Assembly: GCA_900548365.1 (NCBI GenBank)
Contig: URKM01000058.1
Location: 1-11,151, forward strand
Length of the DNA stretch: 11,151 bases
Direction: 5' to 3'
DNA from: an uncultured Collinsella sp.
GTDB taxonomy: Bacteria > Actinomycetota > Coriobacteriia > Coriobacteriales > Coriobacteriaceae
Shown piece by piece: positions 1 to 6,471 of this stretch (the stretch's first letter is position 1; each line of letters begins with the position of its first letter). Made by a program: the position numbers and the translations under genes. The notes below the pieces were generated by a model. The model searched no databases, was not told the origin of the DNA, and worked only from the letters and a program-made list of their open reading frames with translations.

Positions 1-1870
1 CGTTCACGCCGTCGCCGGTCATGGCGACGATGTTGCCCAGGCTCTTCCAGGCGTCAACGATGCGGGCCTTGTGCTCGGGCTGGACGCGGGCGTAGACGGA
101 GATGTCGCGTACGCGGGTCTTGAATTCCTCGTCGGAGATCTTGTCGAGTTCGGCGCCGGTGATGGCCTGGGATGCATCCTTGACGATGCCGAGGTCGCGG
201 GCGATGGCGACGGCGGTGTCGATGTGGTCGCCGGTGATCATGACGGCGCGGATGCCGGCCTCCTTGGCCTCCGCGATAGCCGCGGTGACCTCGGGACGGA
301 CCGGGTCGATCATGCCGGAAAGACCGCAGAACACGAGGTCGTGCTCGAGGGCCTCAGGCGAGAAGTCAGACGGCTTCTCGGTGTAGGTGCGGCTGGAGAG
401 CGCCAGCACGCGCAGGGCCTGGTCGGCCATGGCCTTGTTCGCAGCGAGGATCTGCTCGCGGCGCTCGTCGGTCATGGGGACGATCTCGCCGTTGTCGTAC
501 ACATGGGTGCAGCGCGACAGGACGACGTCCGGGCCGCCCTTGGTGTACTGCTCGAAGGTGCCGTCGGCCTCTTCGACCACGACGGACATCATCTTGCGGC
601 CGGAATCGAACGGGGCCTCGCCCACGCGCGGGTGCTCGATGTCGAGCCCCTTCATGCCGGCCTTGGCGGCGTCGTTGACCAGAGCGCACTCGGTGGGCTC
701 GCCGACGGCCTCGCCCTTCTCCTCGTCCCACTTGGCATCGGAGCACAGCGCCATGCCGGCAAGGAACTTCTCCTCGGAGCAGGCGAGCTCGTGCTTGACG
801 ACGGTCATCTTGTTCTGGGTGAGGGTACCGGTCTTGTCGGAGCAGATGATCTGGGTGCAGCCGAGGGTCTCGACAGCGGTCATCTTACGGATGATTGCCT
901 GGCGACGGGACATCTTGGTGACGCCCATGGACAGAACGATGGTCACGACGGCGACAAGGCCCTCGGGAATCGCGGCGACGGCCAGGGAGACGGCGACCAT
1001 GAACGTGTCGAGCATCATGGCGGGGTTGGAGCCGAGCTCGCCGAAGTGACGAACGATGTCGACGGCGAAGATGATCACGCAGATCGCGAGGACGAGCTTG
1101 GTGAGGATGCCGGAGAGCTCGTTGAGCTTCATCTGAAGCGGGGTGAGCTCCTTCTTGGCGTTGGTGAGCGCCGTGGCGATCTTGCCCATCTCGGTCTTCA
1201 TGCCGGTGCCCACCACGACGGCGCGGCCGCGGCCGTACACGACGGTGGAGCCCATGTAGCACATGTTCTTGCGGTCGCCCAGGGGCACGTCGTCCGCATC
1301 GGCGGCGAGGGTGATCTGCTCGGCGTGCTTCTCCACGGGGACGGACTCGCCGGTGAGGGCGGCCTCCTCGATCTTCATGGACGCGCTCTCGAGAACGCGG
1401 CAATCCGCTGGGACGGAGTCGCCCGCCTCGAGCAGGACGATGTCGCCCGGAACCAGCTCGGAGCTGGGCAGATGGACGAGCTTGCCGTCGCGGATCACCT
1501 TGGACTGGGCGGCGCTCATCTCCTGCAGGGCCTCGAGGGCCTGCTCGGACTTGGCTTCCTGGACCACGCCGAGCACCGAGTTCAGGATGACGACGGACAG
1601 GATGATCGCCGCATCGGCCCACTCGGGCTCGCCCTGGATGAATCCGGTGATAACCGAGATCGCGGCCGCGACGAGCAGCATGATGACCATGGGGTCCGCC
1701 ATCTGCTCGAAGAAGCGCTTCCACATGGGCGTCTTCTCTTCTTCGTCCAGCTTGTTGGGGCCGACGCTCGCCAAGCGAGAGGCGGCTTCGGCACCGGACA
1801 GGCCTGTCTCGGCGTTCGAGGACTGCGCGTCGAGCACGTCCTCAGCCGAAGCCAGGTACTCCTTTTCCAT
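1..1870 (-). CDS. Calcium-type cation-transporting P-type ATPase (partial, C-terminus beyond left edge)
   Basis: ATP-driven membrane pump, P2-type (SERCA/PMCA-like), probably exporting Ca2+ from the cytoplasm. I read 623 codons from an ATG at 1870-1868, which has an AGGAGGG ribosome site a few bases upstream (1874-1880). Visible landmarks in order are: an N-terminal cation-ATPase domain; a first membrane pair around residues 57-103; the actuator motif TGES at 173-176; the ion-binding membrane helix with PEGL at 302-305; the phosphorylation motif DKTGT at 345-349 (Asp345 is phosphorylated in this family); a nucleotide-domain KGGP; the MITGDH segment; and TGDGVN at the very edge. Family members run to about 880-900 residues, so the last membrane helices with further ion ligands lie outside the window. 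Ca2+ specificity is inferred from the PEGL glutamate and overall resemblance; another cation is possible. It is transcribed divergently from pyk and looks intact within the window. Confidence 0.93.
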   Translation of the reverse strand, partial: MEKEYLASAEDVLDAQSSNAETGLSGAEAASRLASVGPNKLDEEEKTPMWKRFFEQMADPMVIMLLVAAAISVITGFIQGEPEWADAAIILSVVILNSVLGVVQEAKSEQALEALQEMSAAQSKVIRDGKLVHLPSSELVPGDIVLLEAGDSVPADCRVLESASMKIEEAALTGESVPVEKHAEQITLAADADDVPLGDRKNMCYMGSTVVYGRGRAVVVGTGMKTEMGKIATALTNAKKELTPLQMKLNELSGILTKLVLAICVIIFAVDIVRHFGELGSNPAMMLDTFMVAVSLAVAAIPEGLVAVVTIVLSMGVTKMSRRQAIIRKMTAVETLGCTQIICSDKTGTLTQNKMTVVKHELACSEEKFLAGMALCSDAKWDEEKGEAVGEPTECALVNDAAKAGMKGLDIEHPRVGEAPFDSGRKMMSVVVEEADGTFEQYTKGGPDVVLSRCTHVYDNGEIVPMTDERREQILAANKAMADQALRVLALSSRTYTEKPSDFSPEALEHDLVFCGLSGMIDPVRPEVTAAIAEAKEAGIRAVMITGDHIDTAVAIARDLGIVKDASQAITGAELDKISDEEFKTRVRDISVYARVQPEHKARIVDAWKSLGNIVAMTGDGVN

Positions 1871-1937
1871 ATTCCCTCCTGGAATCTACCCGTAGGGATG
1901 CGGCGCTCCGCACCCCATTCCAACAGTCTGACACCCG

Positions 1938-1943
1938 ATTATA
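1938..1943 (-). promoter_or_regulatory. Candidate -10 box for the P-type ATPase gene
   Basis: On the minus strand a perfect TATAAT lies about 70 bases upstream of the ATPase start, in a short AT-rich island in otherwise GC-rich DNA. I see no good -35 at the usual distance; the nearest TTG (TTGCCC) is only 13 bases away. The island AATTATAATT is close to palindromic, so a TATAAT also reads on the plus strand at 1940-1945, but no gene there would use it. A small hairpin (TGCGG/CCGCA, 1899-1912) would fall in the leader. Confidence 0.4.
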
Positions 1944-2306
1944 ATTCCCCCAGGAGGGGCAAGGGCTTGTCATAGGTCGATATGGTACCCAAGTGGCAGG
2001 CGGATAGTACGAAACCCGACAGATGCTCCAGAACTACAGCCCGCGCGAGCAATCTTTGCGCCCGCCGCGCCGCGCCCGCCGCGCCCGCCACCGGCCCGCC
2101 GCGCCTGCTCACACGGAATCGCCCGCGCAGCGAGGACGGCACCGCACGGATGGAGGGGGTCCGACGCGGCGACACCAACCTCCGCACGTGATGGGAATAT
2201 GTGGAGCAGCGAAAAATTCCCCGACCATCCGAACCGATCACGGCGCCGCCGGGTAAGGAAATGGTTGCGCCCAACAGGAATTATCTTCCGTTCGCATAGT
2301 GGATAC
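1944..2306. other. Gene-free stretch between the divergent ATPase and pyk genes
   Basis: No convincing gene is seen. Short open frames exist on both strands, but they translate to Arg/Pro/Ala-rich low-complexity sequence and lack plausible ribosome sites. The notable content is an almost pure C/G tract at about 2058-2105 made of iterated CGCCCGCCG-like units. No tRNA or known structured RNA was recognised. Confidence 0.6.
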
Positions 2307-2359
2307 TTGACAGAGAGCAACTAAAAGTAATCTATTCCCCCGACTGGTTCCCCTATAAT
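2307..2359 (+). promoter_or_regulatory. Putative promoter region of pyk (two candidate promoters)
   Basis: The 100 bases before pyk are conspicuously AT-rich. A perfect -35 TTGACA is at 2307-2312, with TCTATT (4 of 6 matches to TATAAT) 18 bases downstream at 2331-2336. A perfect -10 TATAAT is at 2354-2359 but has no clear -35 of its own. Either or both could drive pyk. The second would give a leader of roughly 40 bases before the start codon. Confidence 0.5.
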
Positions 2360-2406
2360 ACATATCGGTTGTAAGGCGCTATAAGCCACGTCAGATGGAG
2401 GTCTGA

Positions 2407-3867
2407 ATGTTCAAGCGCACTAAAATTGTATGCACCATGGGTCCTGCCTGCGACAACGATGACATCCTGCGCGAGATGATGAAGGCAGGCATGAACGTTG
2501 CCCGCTTCAACTTCTCCCACGGCTCCTATGAGGAGCACCACGGCCGCATCGAGCGCGTCCGCCGCATCGCCGCCGAGCTCGACCTGCCCATCGGCATCCT
2601 GCTCGACACCAAGGGCCCCGAGGTCCGCACCGGCCTGCTCGAGGGCCACAAGAAGGTGTCGGTCAAGGCCGGCGACTCCATCATCGTGACCGCCGAGCCC
2701 ACCACCGAGGAGAACCTCGGCACCGCCGCGCACATCTCCCTGGACTACCTGAACCTCCCCAACGAGGTCAAGGCCGGCTCCCACATCCTTATCGACGACG
2801 GCCTGATCGACCTCAAGGTCGACCACGTCGACGGCGCCGACATGCACTGCACCGTTATGAATAACGGCGAGATCGGCGAGCGCAAGGGCGTCAACATTCC
2901 CAACGTCGACCTGAGCCTGCCCGCGATCACCGAGCGCGACCGCGAGGACATCCTCTTCGGCATCTCCGAGGGCGTGGACTACGTCGCCGCCTCCTTCATC
3001 CGCAGCGGCAAGGCCGTCCGCGAGATCCGCGAGCTGCTCGACAGCAACGGCGGCGAGCACATCTCCATCTTCCCCAAGATCGAGAGCTCCCTGGGCGTCG
3101 AGAACTTCGACGAGATTCTCGAGGAGTCCGACGGCATCATGGTCGCCCGCGGCGACCTGGGCATCGAGATCGCCCCTCAGCTGGTTCCCTTCGTCCAGAA
3201 GGAGATCATCGCCAAGTGCAACGCCGCCTATAAGCCCGTCATCACCGCCACCCAGATGCTCGACTCCATGCAGCGTAACCCGCGCCCGACGCGCGCCGAG
3301 GTCGCCGACGTCGCCAACGCCATCTACGACGGCACCGATGCCGTCATGCTCTCCGGCGAGTCCGCCGCCGGCATGTATCCGGTCGAAGCCGTGAAGATGC
3401 AGGCCAGCATCGCCATGGAGACCGAGCGCCATCTGCCCGCGCATCGCGAGCTCAAGGTTCCCGCCGGCGCTCACGGCACCCGCGTGATCAACAACGTCGT
3501 GGGCCTCTCCGCCGTCAACATGGCCACCACCGTGCGCGCGCGCTGCATCACCGTGCCCACCACCACCGGCCGCTCCGCCCGCCTGGTGAGCCACTTCCGC
3601 CCCAACCTCCCCATCGTCGCCTTCACCCGTAACAAATGGGCAGTTGCGAAGATGCTCATGTATTGGGGCGTCGTCCCGTTCCACGTCGAGACCGAGGGCG
3701 ACGATGTGAGCCTCACCGCCGAGCACGCCATCGAGGCCGCCCGCGACCGCGGCTTCCTCAAGAAGGGCGACATCACCGTCGTTACCGCCGGCGACCCCAA
3801 GACGTCCGTCACCCTGGAGGACAAGATCACGTCCACCAACGTCGTCTGCGTCGCGCAGGTTCGCTAA
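2407..3867 (+). CDS. pyk: Pyruvate kinase
   Basis: Cytosolic glycolytic enzyme converting phosphoenolpyruvate and ADP to pyruvate and ATP. It has 486 residues, the usual length for the bacterial enzyme without the extra C-terminal PEP-utiliser-like domain seen in some Bacilli. The start is the ATG at 2407, with TGGAGG at 2396-2401 five bases upstream. Visible landmarks: N-terminal RTKIVCTMGPA; RFNFSHG (about 33-39); LDTKGPEVRTG (66-76); a B domain at about 77-175; FPKIES with Lys224 and Glu226; ARGDLG with Asp250; ATQM with Thr282; then SGESAAG. These match the rabbit muscle enzyme residues Lys270, Glu272, Asp296 and Thr328 with a constant offset. The C-terminal regulatory domain begins near residue 350 and contains TTTGRSARLVS, a typical effector-site loop. 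The gene is monocistronic, with its own promoter region and a strong terminator. All key residues seen are present. Confidence 0.98.
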   Translation: MFKRTKIVCTMGPACDNDDILREMMKAGMNVARFNFSHGSYEEHHGRIERVRRIAAELDLPIGILLDTKGPEVRTGLLEGHKKVSVKAGDSIIVTAEPTTEENLGTAAHISLDYLNLPNEVKAGSHILIDDGLIDLKVDHVDGADMHCTVMNNGEIGERKGVNIPNVDLSLPAITERDREDILFGISEGVDYVAASFIRSGKAVREIRELLDSNGGEHISIFPKIESSLGVENFDEILEESDGIMVARGDLGIEIAPQLVPFVQKEIIAKCNAAYKPVITATQMLDSMQRNPRPTRAEVADVANAIYDGTDAVMLSGESAAGMYPVEAVKMQASIAMETERHLPAHRELKVPAGAHGTRVINNVVGLSAVNMATTVRARCITVPTTTGRSARLVSHFRPNLPIVAFTRNKWAVAKMLMYWGVVPFHVETEGDDVSLTAEHAIEAARDRGFLKKGDITVVTAGDPKTSVTLEDKITSTNVVCVAQVR

Positions 3868-3869
3868 AC

Positions 3870-3891
3870 GGCGACGGCTCACCGCCTTTTT
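3870..3891 (+). terminator. Weak hairpin plus T-run immediately after pyk
   Basis: GGCG (3870-3873) pairs with CGCC (3883-3886) around a 9-base loop and is followed by five T residues. It starts two bases past the pyk stop. The stem is short, so it may only assist the stronger terminator downstream. Confidence 0.35.
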
Positions 3892-3916
3892 CTGCAAAGG
3901 CACCGCATAGAAGCTC

Positions 3917-3952
3917 AAAGGACCCGATGGCCGATGGCCATCGGGTCCTTTT
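3917..3952. terminator. Strong bidirectional intrinsic terminator after pyk
   Basis: A perfect 16-bp stem (3917-3932 with 3936-3951; core GGACCCGATGGCC/GGCCATCGGGTCC) closes a GAT loop. It is flanked by AAA on the left and TTTT on the right, so it can act on either strand. It ends the pyk transcript about 50 bases after the stop codon. Confidence 0.9.
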
Positions 3953-4056
3953 CTGCAAAACCCACGTGTCCCTCCCCTTCAAAACAATGATGCCAGCGTT
4001 AGCAGGGCGAGCAGGGCGCTTAGAACCGGTCTTGATCCATGCTAAAACGTTTACAG

Positions 4057-4207
4057 AAATCTAAAATCACGGTTTTGCACGACTTTGTCGCATGGACTTG
4101 AGTATCCGATTGAAAACAAGTTCTTTACCTTTAGTTTTGTTCTCGAAAATGGGTATGTATCTCGACCCCTAGGAAAAAGTCGTGCAAATCCGTATTTTTT
4201 ATCTATT
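4057..4207. repeat. Imperfect inverted repeat, about 150 bp, upstream of the nuclease-like gene
   Basis: The arms at 4057-4089 and 4173-4207 are imperfect inverted copies. A 13-nt core, AAAGTCGTGCAAA on the plus strand at 4176-4188, is found exactly inverted at 4074-4086. Similarity extends outward through CCGT and a T-rich end, with 19 of 21 positions matching around the core and a one-base indel further out. The interior (about 85 bases) is AT-rich and holds no ORF. The right arm runs into a TATTAT (4204-4209) that could be the -10 of the downstream gene. It may be a small MITE-like element or a pair of operator sites; the sequence alone does not decide. Confidence 0.6.
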
Positions 4208-4311
4208 ATGGTGGCCCAATTTGCTGTTCTGCAGCCAGTGAACCCCGTTTGTTGATATCCGTCTCACTTCTTGGGTATCCAAGGCCTATATCATCGACGG
4301 GGGGATGCGCG

Positions 4312-5394
4312 ATGCACGAATGGTTTTGCGGGAGAACAGCATTTCATTGCCATCGCACACCCCCGCAACTCAAATGTCTTATGCCGCTGTTTCCCGACAT
4401 CGGGTATCCGAAACAGAAGCTCGCGCTCAAACGCCAATATGACGATGCCTGTGGTTGGAAAAACGTTCTGGGTCCACTTCCTCTCGATACCATCGTATCG
4501 GAACCCGACTTTCGACGAAAAGGAGCTGTGATCCAGCCCCATCTCTGGAGCAGAGAGCCTCCATCACCTTCGTTTTACGATGATCCCGATCTTGGTATCA
4601 GCTATGCCTCGCCGCAGTTCACCCTTCTGACCATGGCAACGCAGCTCTCAGTTGTCCAACTCGCCATGGCGATGTATGAAATGTGCGGATCGTTTGCGGT
4701 GTTCCAACCCAGCAAAGACCTCCAGAAGGCACTTGACCGAATAGAGCCAACCAGACTCAGATGGCCCGGCGGATGGAAGCAGGTTATGACGACGAAAGGG
4801 GAGCCGACGTCTCTATGGAAACGCGATCCCCTCGTAGATTTACCAGATCTTCATACCTATGCACAGCACTTGGATGGAATTCGCGGCGCAAAAAACTACA
4901 GGGCAGCCCTGGAACTCATTACAGGAAGCGCCGCGTCACCGCTGGAGGCTCGACTCTCCATGCTGCTCTCGCTTCCACGGAGCCGAGGGGGCGAGGAGTT
5001 TCCCACGTTCATCAATAACCAGCGCATCGACCTTTCGTCGGCGGCGGCCCGACTCGCTGGCAAGTCTACATGCTACGCCGATCTCTATTTCCCTGAAACA
5101 GATGAGCATCCCGCCATAGACGTGGAATGTCAGGGCCGCGCCGTCCATGCAGGCGACCAGCAAAGCGAGGCCGATGCCAACCGAGCAACCGCGATCCAGA
5201 TCATGAATATCGAAGTGATACAGGTGACGCACGCTCAAATCATGGATGAAAGAAGCTTCGAAACATTTTGCGACTATCTAGCTCACAAGCTTCAAGTGAA
5301 ACGCGCTCCTAAAACCACCCGTATGGCCACGCGCGCGCAGGCACTCAGATCGGAAGTCCTCGGCAGCTGGGACTCACTTGGCGGCGGCCTCTAG
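4312..5394 (+). CDS. Putative PD-(D/E)XK nuclease-like protein (hypothetical)
   Basis: A 360-residue soluble protein that I do not recognise by name. I chose the ATG at 4312 because a GGGGG stretch (4299-4303) lies about eight bases upstream; a TTG at 4249 in the same frame is possible. The C-terminal third resembles the DUF559/Vsr-like restriction-endonuclease fold. It has a helix SPLEARLSMLL with Glu212 (209-219), then YADLYF with Asp257, then IDVECQG with Glu272 and Gln274 (269-275), then a helix with NRATAIQ, a strand IEVIQVT (300-306) and a final helix. The N-terminal part carries FCGRTAFHCHRTPPQL (5-20) and a helix with LLTMATQLSVVQLAM (105-119), resembling multi-copy uncharacterised proteins I associate with Coriobacteriia, some near the AbiEi/type IV toxin-antitoxin grouping. 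That link is from memory and not tested. No signal peptide, membrane segment or partner gene is present. Its base composition is visibly less GC-biased than its neighbours, which suggests an accessory or acquired gene. It converges with the next gene. Confidence 0.75.
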   Translation: MHEWFCGRTAFHCHRTPPQLKCLMPLFPDIGYPKQKLALKRQYDDACGWKNVLGPLPLDTIVSEPDFRRKGAVIQPHLWSREPPSPSFYDDPDLGISYASPQFTLLTMATQLSVVQLAMAMYEMCGSFAVFQPSKDLQKALDRIEPTRLRWPGGWKQVMTTKGEPTSLWKRDPLVDLPDLHTYAQHLDGIRGAKNYRAALELITGSAASPLEARLSMLLSLPRSRGGEEFPTFINNQRIDLSSAAARLAGKSTCYADLYFPETDEHPAIDVECQGRAVHAGDQQSEADANRATAIQIMNIEVIQVTHAQIMDERSFETFCDYLAHKLQVKRAPKTTRMATRAQALRSEVLGSWDSLGGGL

Positions 5395-5451
5395 GGAAAA
5401 ATCCCGAGCGGGCAAAACTCCATCGAGATCAAGCATCATAAATCAAACGGG

Positions 5452-6297
5452 CTACCTGCAGCCGGTGCGCTCGCGATACAAGCGCTCGAGCAGGTCTCCC
5501 ACCTCGACAAACGTCGCATCGAAAAACTCGTCGCTCAGCAGCAGGTACGGAGGATGCTCGCCGGCCCCCTCGTTCACGCGCACCGTCTCGTGGGCGACGC
5601 CCACCGTCGCGAGAACGTCGTCGCGAGAGATGGGATACTGAGCGAACCTACCCGCGGCGGCGACCAGGCGCGCGCTGGCGACGGGAATGAGCGTAAGCGC
5701 GCGCGTTCGGCCGAACCAGTCGAAATCGCTCTGTTTTTTAATGCGGAACGACTCGCTCGGCTTGCCGCCGCGGGCGGCGAGGTACTCGTTGACGCGCGTA
5801 TTCCAGACGTTATCGGCAAGCAGGTGCGCCCAGGTACCCAACGCCATGTCGCGGCACGACGACGCGATATCTTCAGGCGTGGGCCCGGCTTCACCGGAAA
5901 CATCCCGCCAACACACAGGACGCCCCGCGCCGTTCCGGGCGTCGCCCGCGCCTTCGGCACCATAGCGCTCGGGAAAATGGATGCGGTTGATGCGCTCACG
6001 TTCATCCACGATACTGGCCGCCGCGACCGGTACGCCGGGCTCCGTAACCAGCAGCGGCACGACATGGGCCGCCCAGAAGTCAAGCTCGCGCGGCTTCGGG
6101 ATGTGCTCGGGTTTGGCGAAATGCGTGATGCGGTACGGAATGGGCTCGGCTATCCCTGGAACCATGTAGCCCACGCGGATGTCGGGGACAAGGTTGCCGA
6201 ACAGGAATGCGTTTTGATCGCGCACCGCATGCGCCAGCGCGCCTTCGCGCGCGAGCACGTCCTGCGTATGAGCTATGTGTATGTTCCAGCTAGGCAT
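5452..6297 (-). CDS. Zinc-dependent phospholipase C family protein
   Basis: A 281-residue protein starting at ATG 6297-6295, with AAGGGGA (6304-6310) about seven bases upstream. The frame is open for another 39 codons, but that part lacks family features and covers the hairpin region. The N-terminal MPSWNIHIAH (1-10), FLFGNLVPDI (31-40, Asp39), THF (58-60) and GTWAHLLADN (154-163, the HxxxD pair His158/Asp162) fit the metal-ligand layout of the zinc-dependent phospholipase C family (PF00882-like), in which Trp1, His and Asp residues bind three zincs in the Bacillus cereus enzyme. Here there is no signal peptide, so an extracellular phospholipase role is unlikely; the substrate is unknown and activity is unproven. 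It lies downstream of pheT on the same strand, 174 bases after its stop, and converges with the nuclease-like gene, with only 57 bases between their ends. Confidence 0.7.
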   Translation of the reverse strand: MPSWNIHIAHTQDVLAREGALAHAVRDQNAFLFGNLVPDIRVGYMVPGIAEPIPYRITHFAKPEHIPKPRELDFWAAHVVPLLVTEPGVPVAAASIVDERERINRIHFPERYGAEGAGDARNGAGRPVCWRDVSGEAGPTPEDIASSCRDMALGTWAHLLADNVWNTRVNEYLAARGGKPSESFRIKKQSDFDWFGRTRALTLIPVASARLVAAAGRFAQYPISRDDVLATVGVAHETVRVNEGAGEHPPYLLLSDEFFDATFVEVGDLLERLYRERTGCR

Positions 6298-6310
6298 ACC
6301 GTGTCCCCTT

Positions 6311-6351
6311 GCCGTTCGAACGGCCCCCTCAAGCCTAAGCTCGAAGGGGCC
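6311..6351. repeat. Overlapping palindrome and hairpin between pheT and the phospholipase-like gene
   Basis: Two structures share bases. GCCGTTCGAACGGC (6311-6324) is a perfect 14-bp palindrome just upstream of the phospholipase-like gene's ribosome site. A hairpin at 6322-6334/6339-6351 has 13 pairs, two of them G-U wobbles when read as minus-strand RNA, with a 4-base loop. No U-run follows on either strand, so it is not a classical intrinsic terminator. It could weaken read-through from pheT, or be an operator or regulatory fold. Confidence 0.5.
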
Positions 6352-6471
6352 TGAAACAGGTATATGGAATGATTCCCGAAAAGCGGGATTTGCAACCTCG
6401 CGTACGCGGTTCACGGACAGATACGGCGCCCGGCGCTTGATGCCCCGGATACGCTACACGAGGAAGCGCAC

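Noticed and set aside
71..1975. 634-codon open frame on the plus strand opposite the P-type ATPase
   Set aside because: The minus strand carries every P-type ATPase motif in order. The plus-strand product is a low-complexity Gly/Asp/His/Leu-rich shadow.
1982..2256. Small genes in the ATPase-pyk gap (several overlapping short frames)
   Set aside because: Overlapping frames on both strands give Arg/Pro-rich translations without ribosome sites or similarity to known proteins.
2353..3918. 521-codon minus-strand frame over pyk
   Set aside because: Shadow of pyk; it also runs through the promoter region and has no recognisable domain.
4249..4311. TTG start for the nuclease-like protein, adding 21 residues
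   Set aside because: No clear ribosome site precedes it and the added residues look unrelated. The ATG at 4312 has a G-rich ribosome site. It cannot be fully excluded.
5395..5451. Terminator between the convergent nuclease-like and phospholipase-like genes
   Set aside because: Only a 4-bp CCCG/CGGG stem with a 2-base loop is present, and it has no T-run. It is too weak to call.
6298..6414. Longer N-terminus (39 extra codons) for the phospholipase-like protein
   Set aside because: The added part covers the palindrome and hairpin and lacks family similarity, whereas the ATG at 6297 has a good ribosome site and starts with the family-like MPSWNIH.
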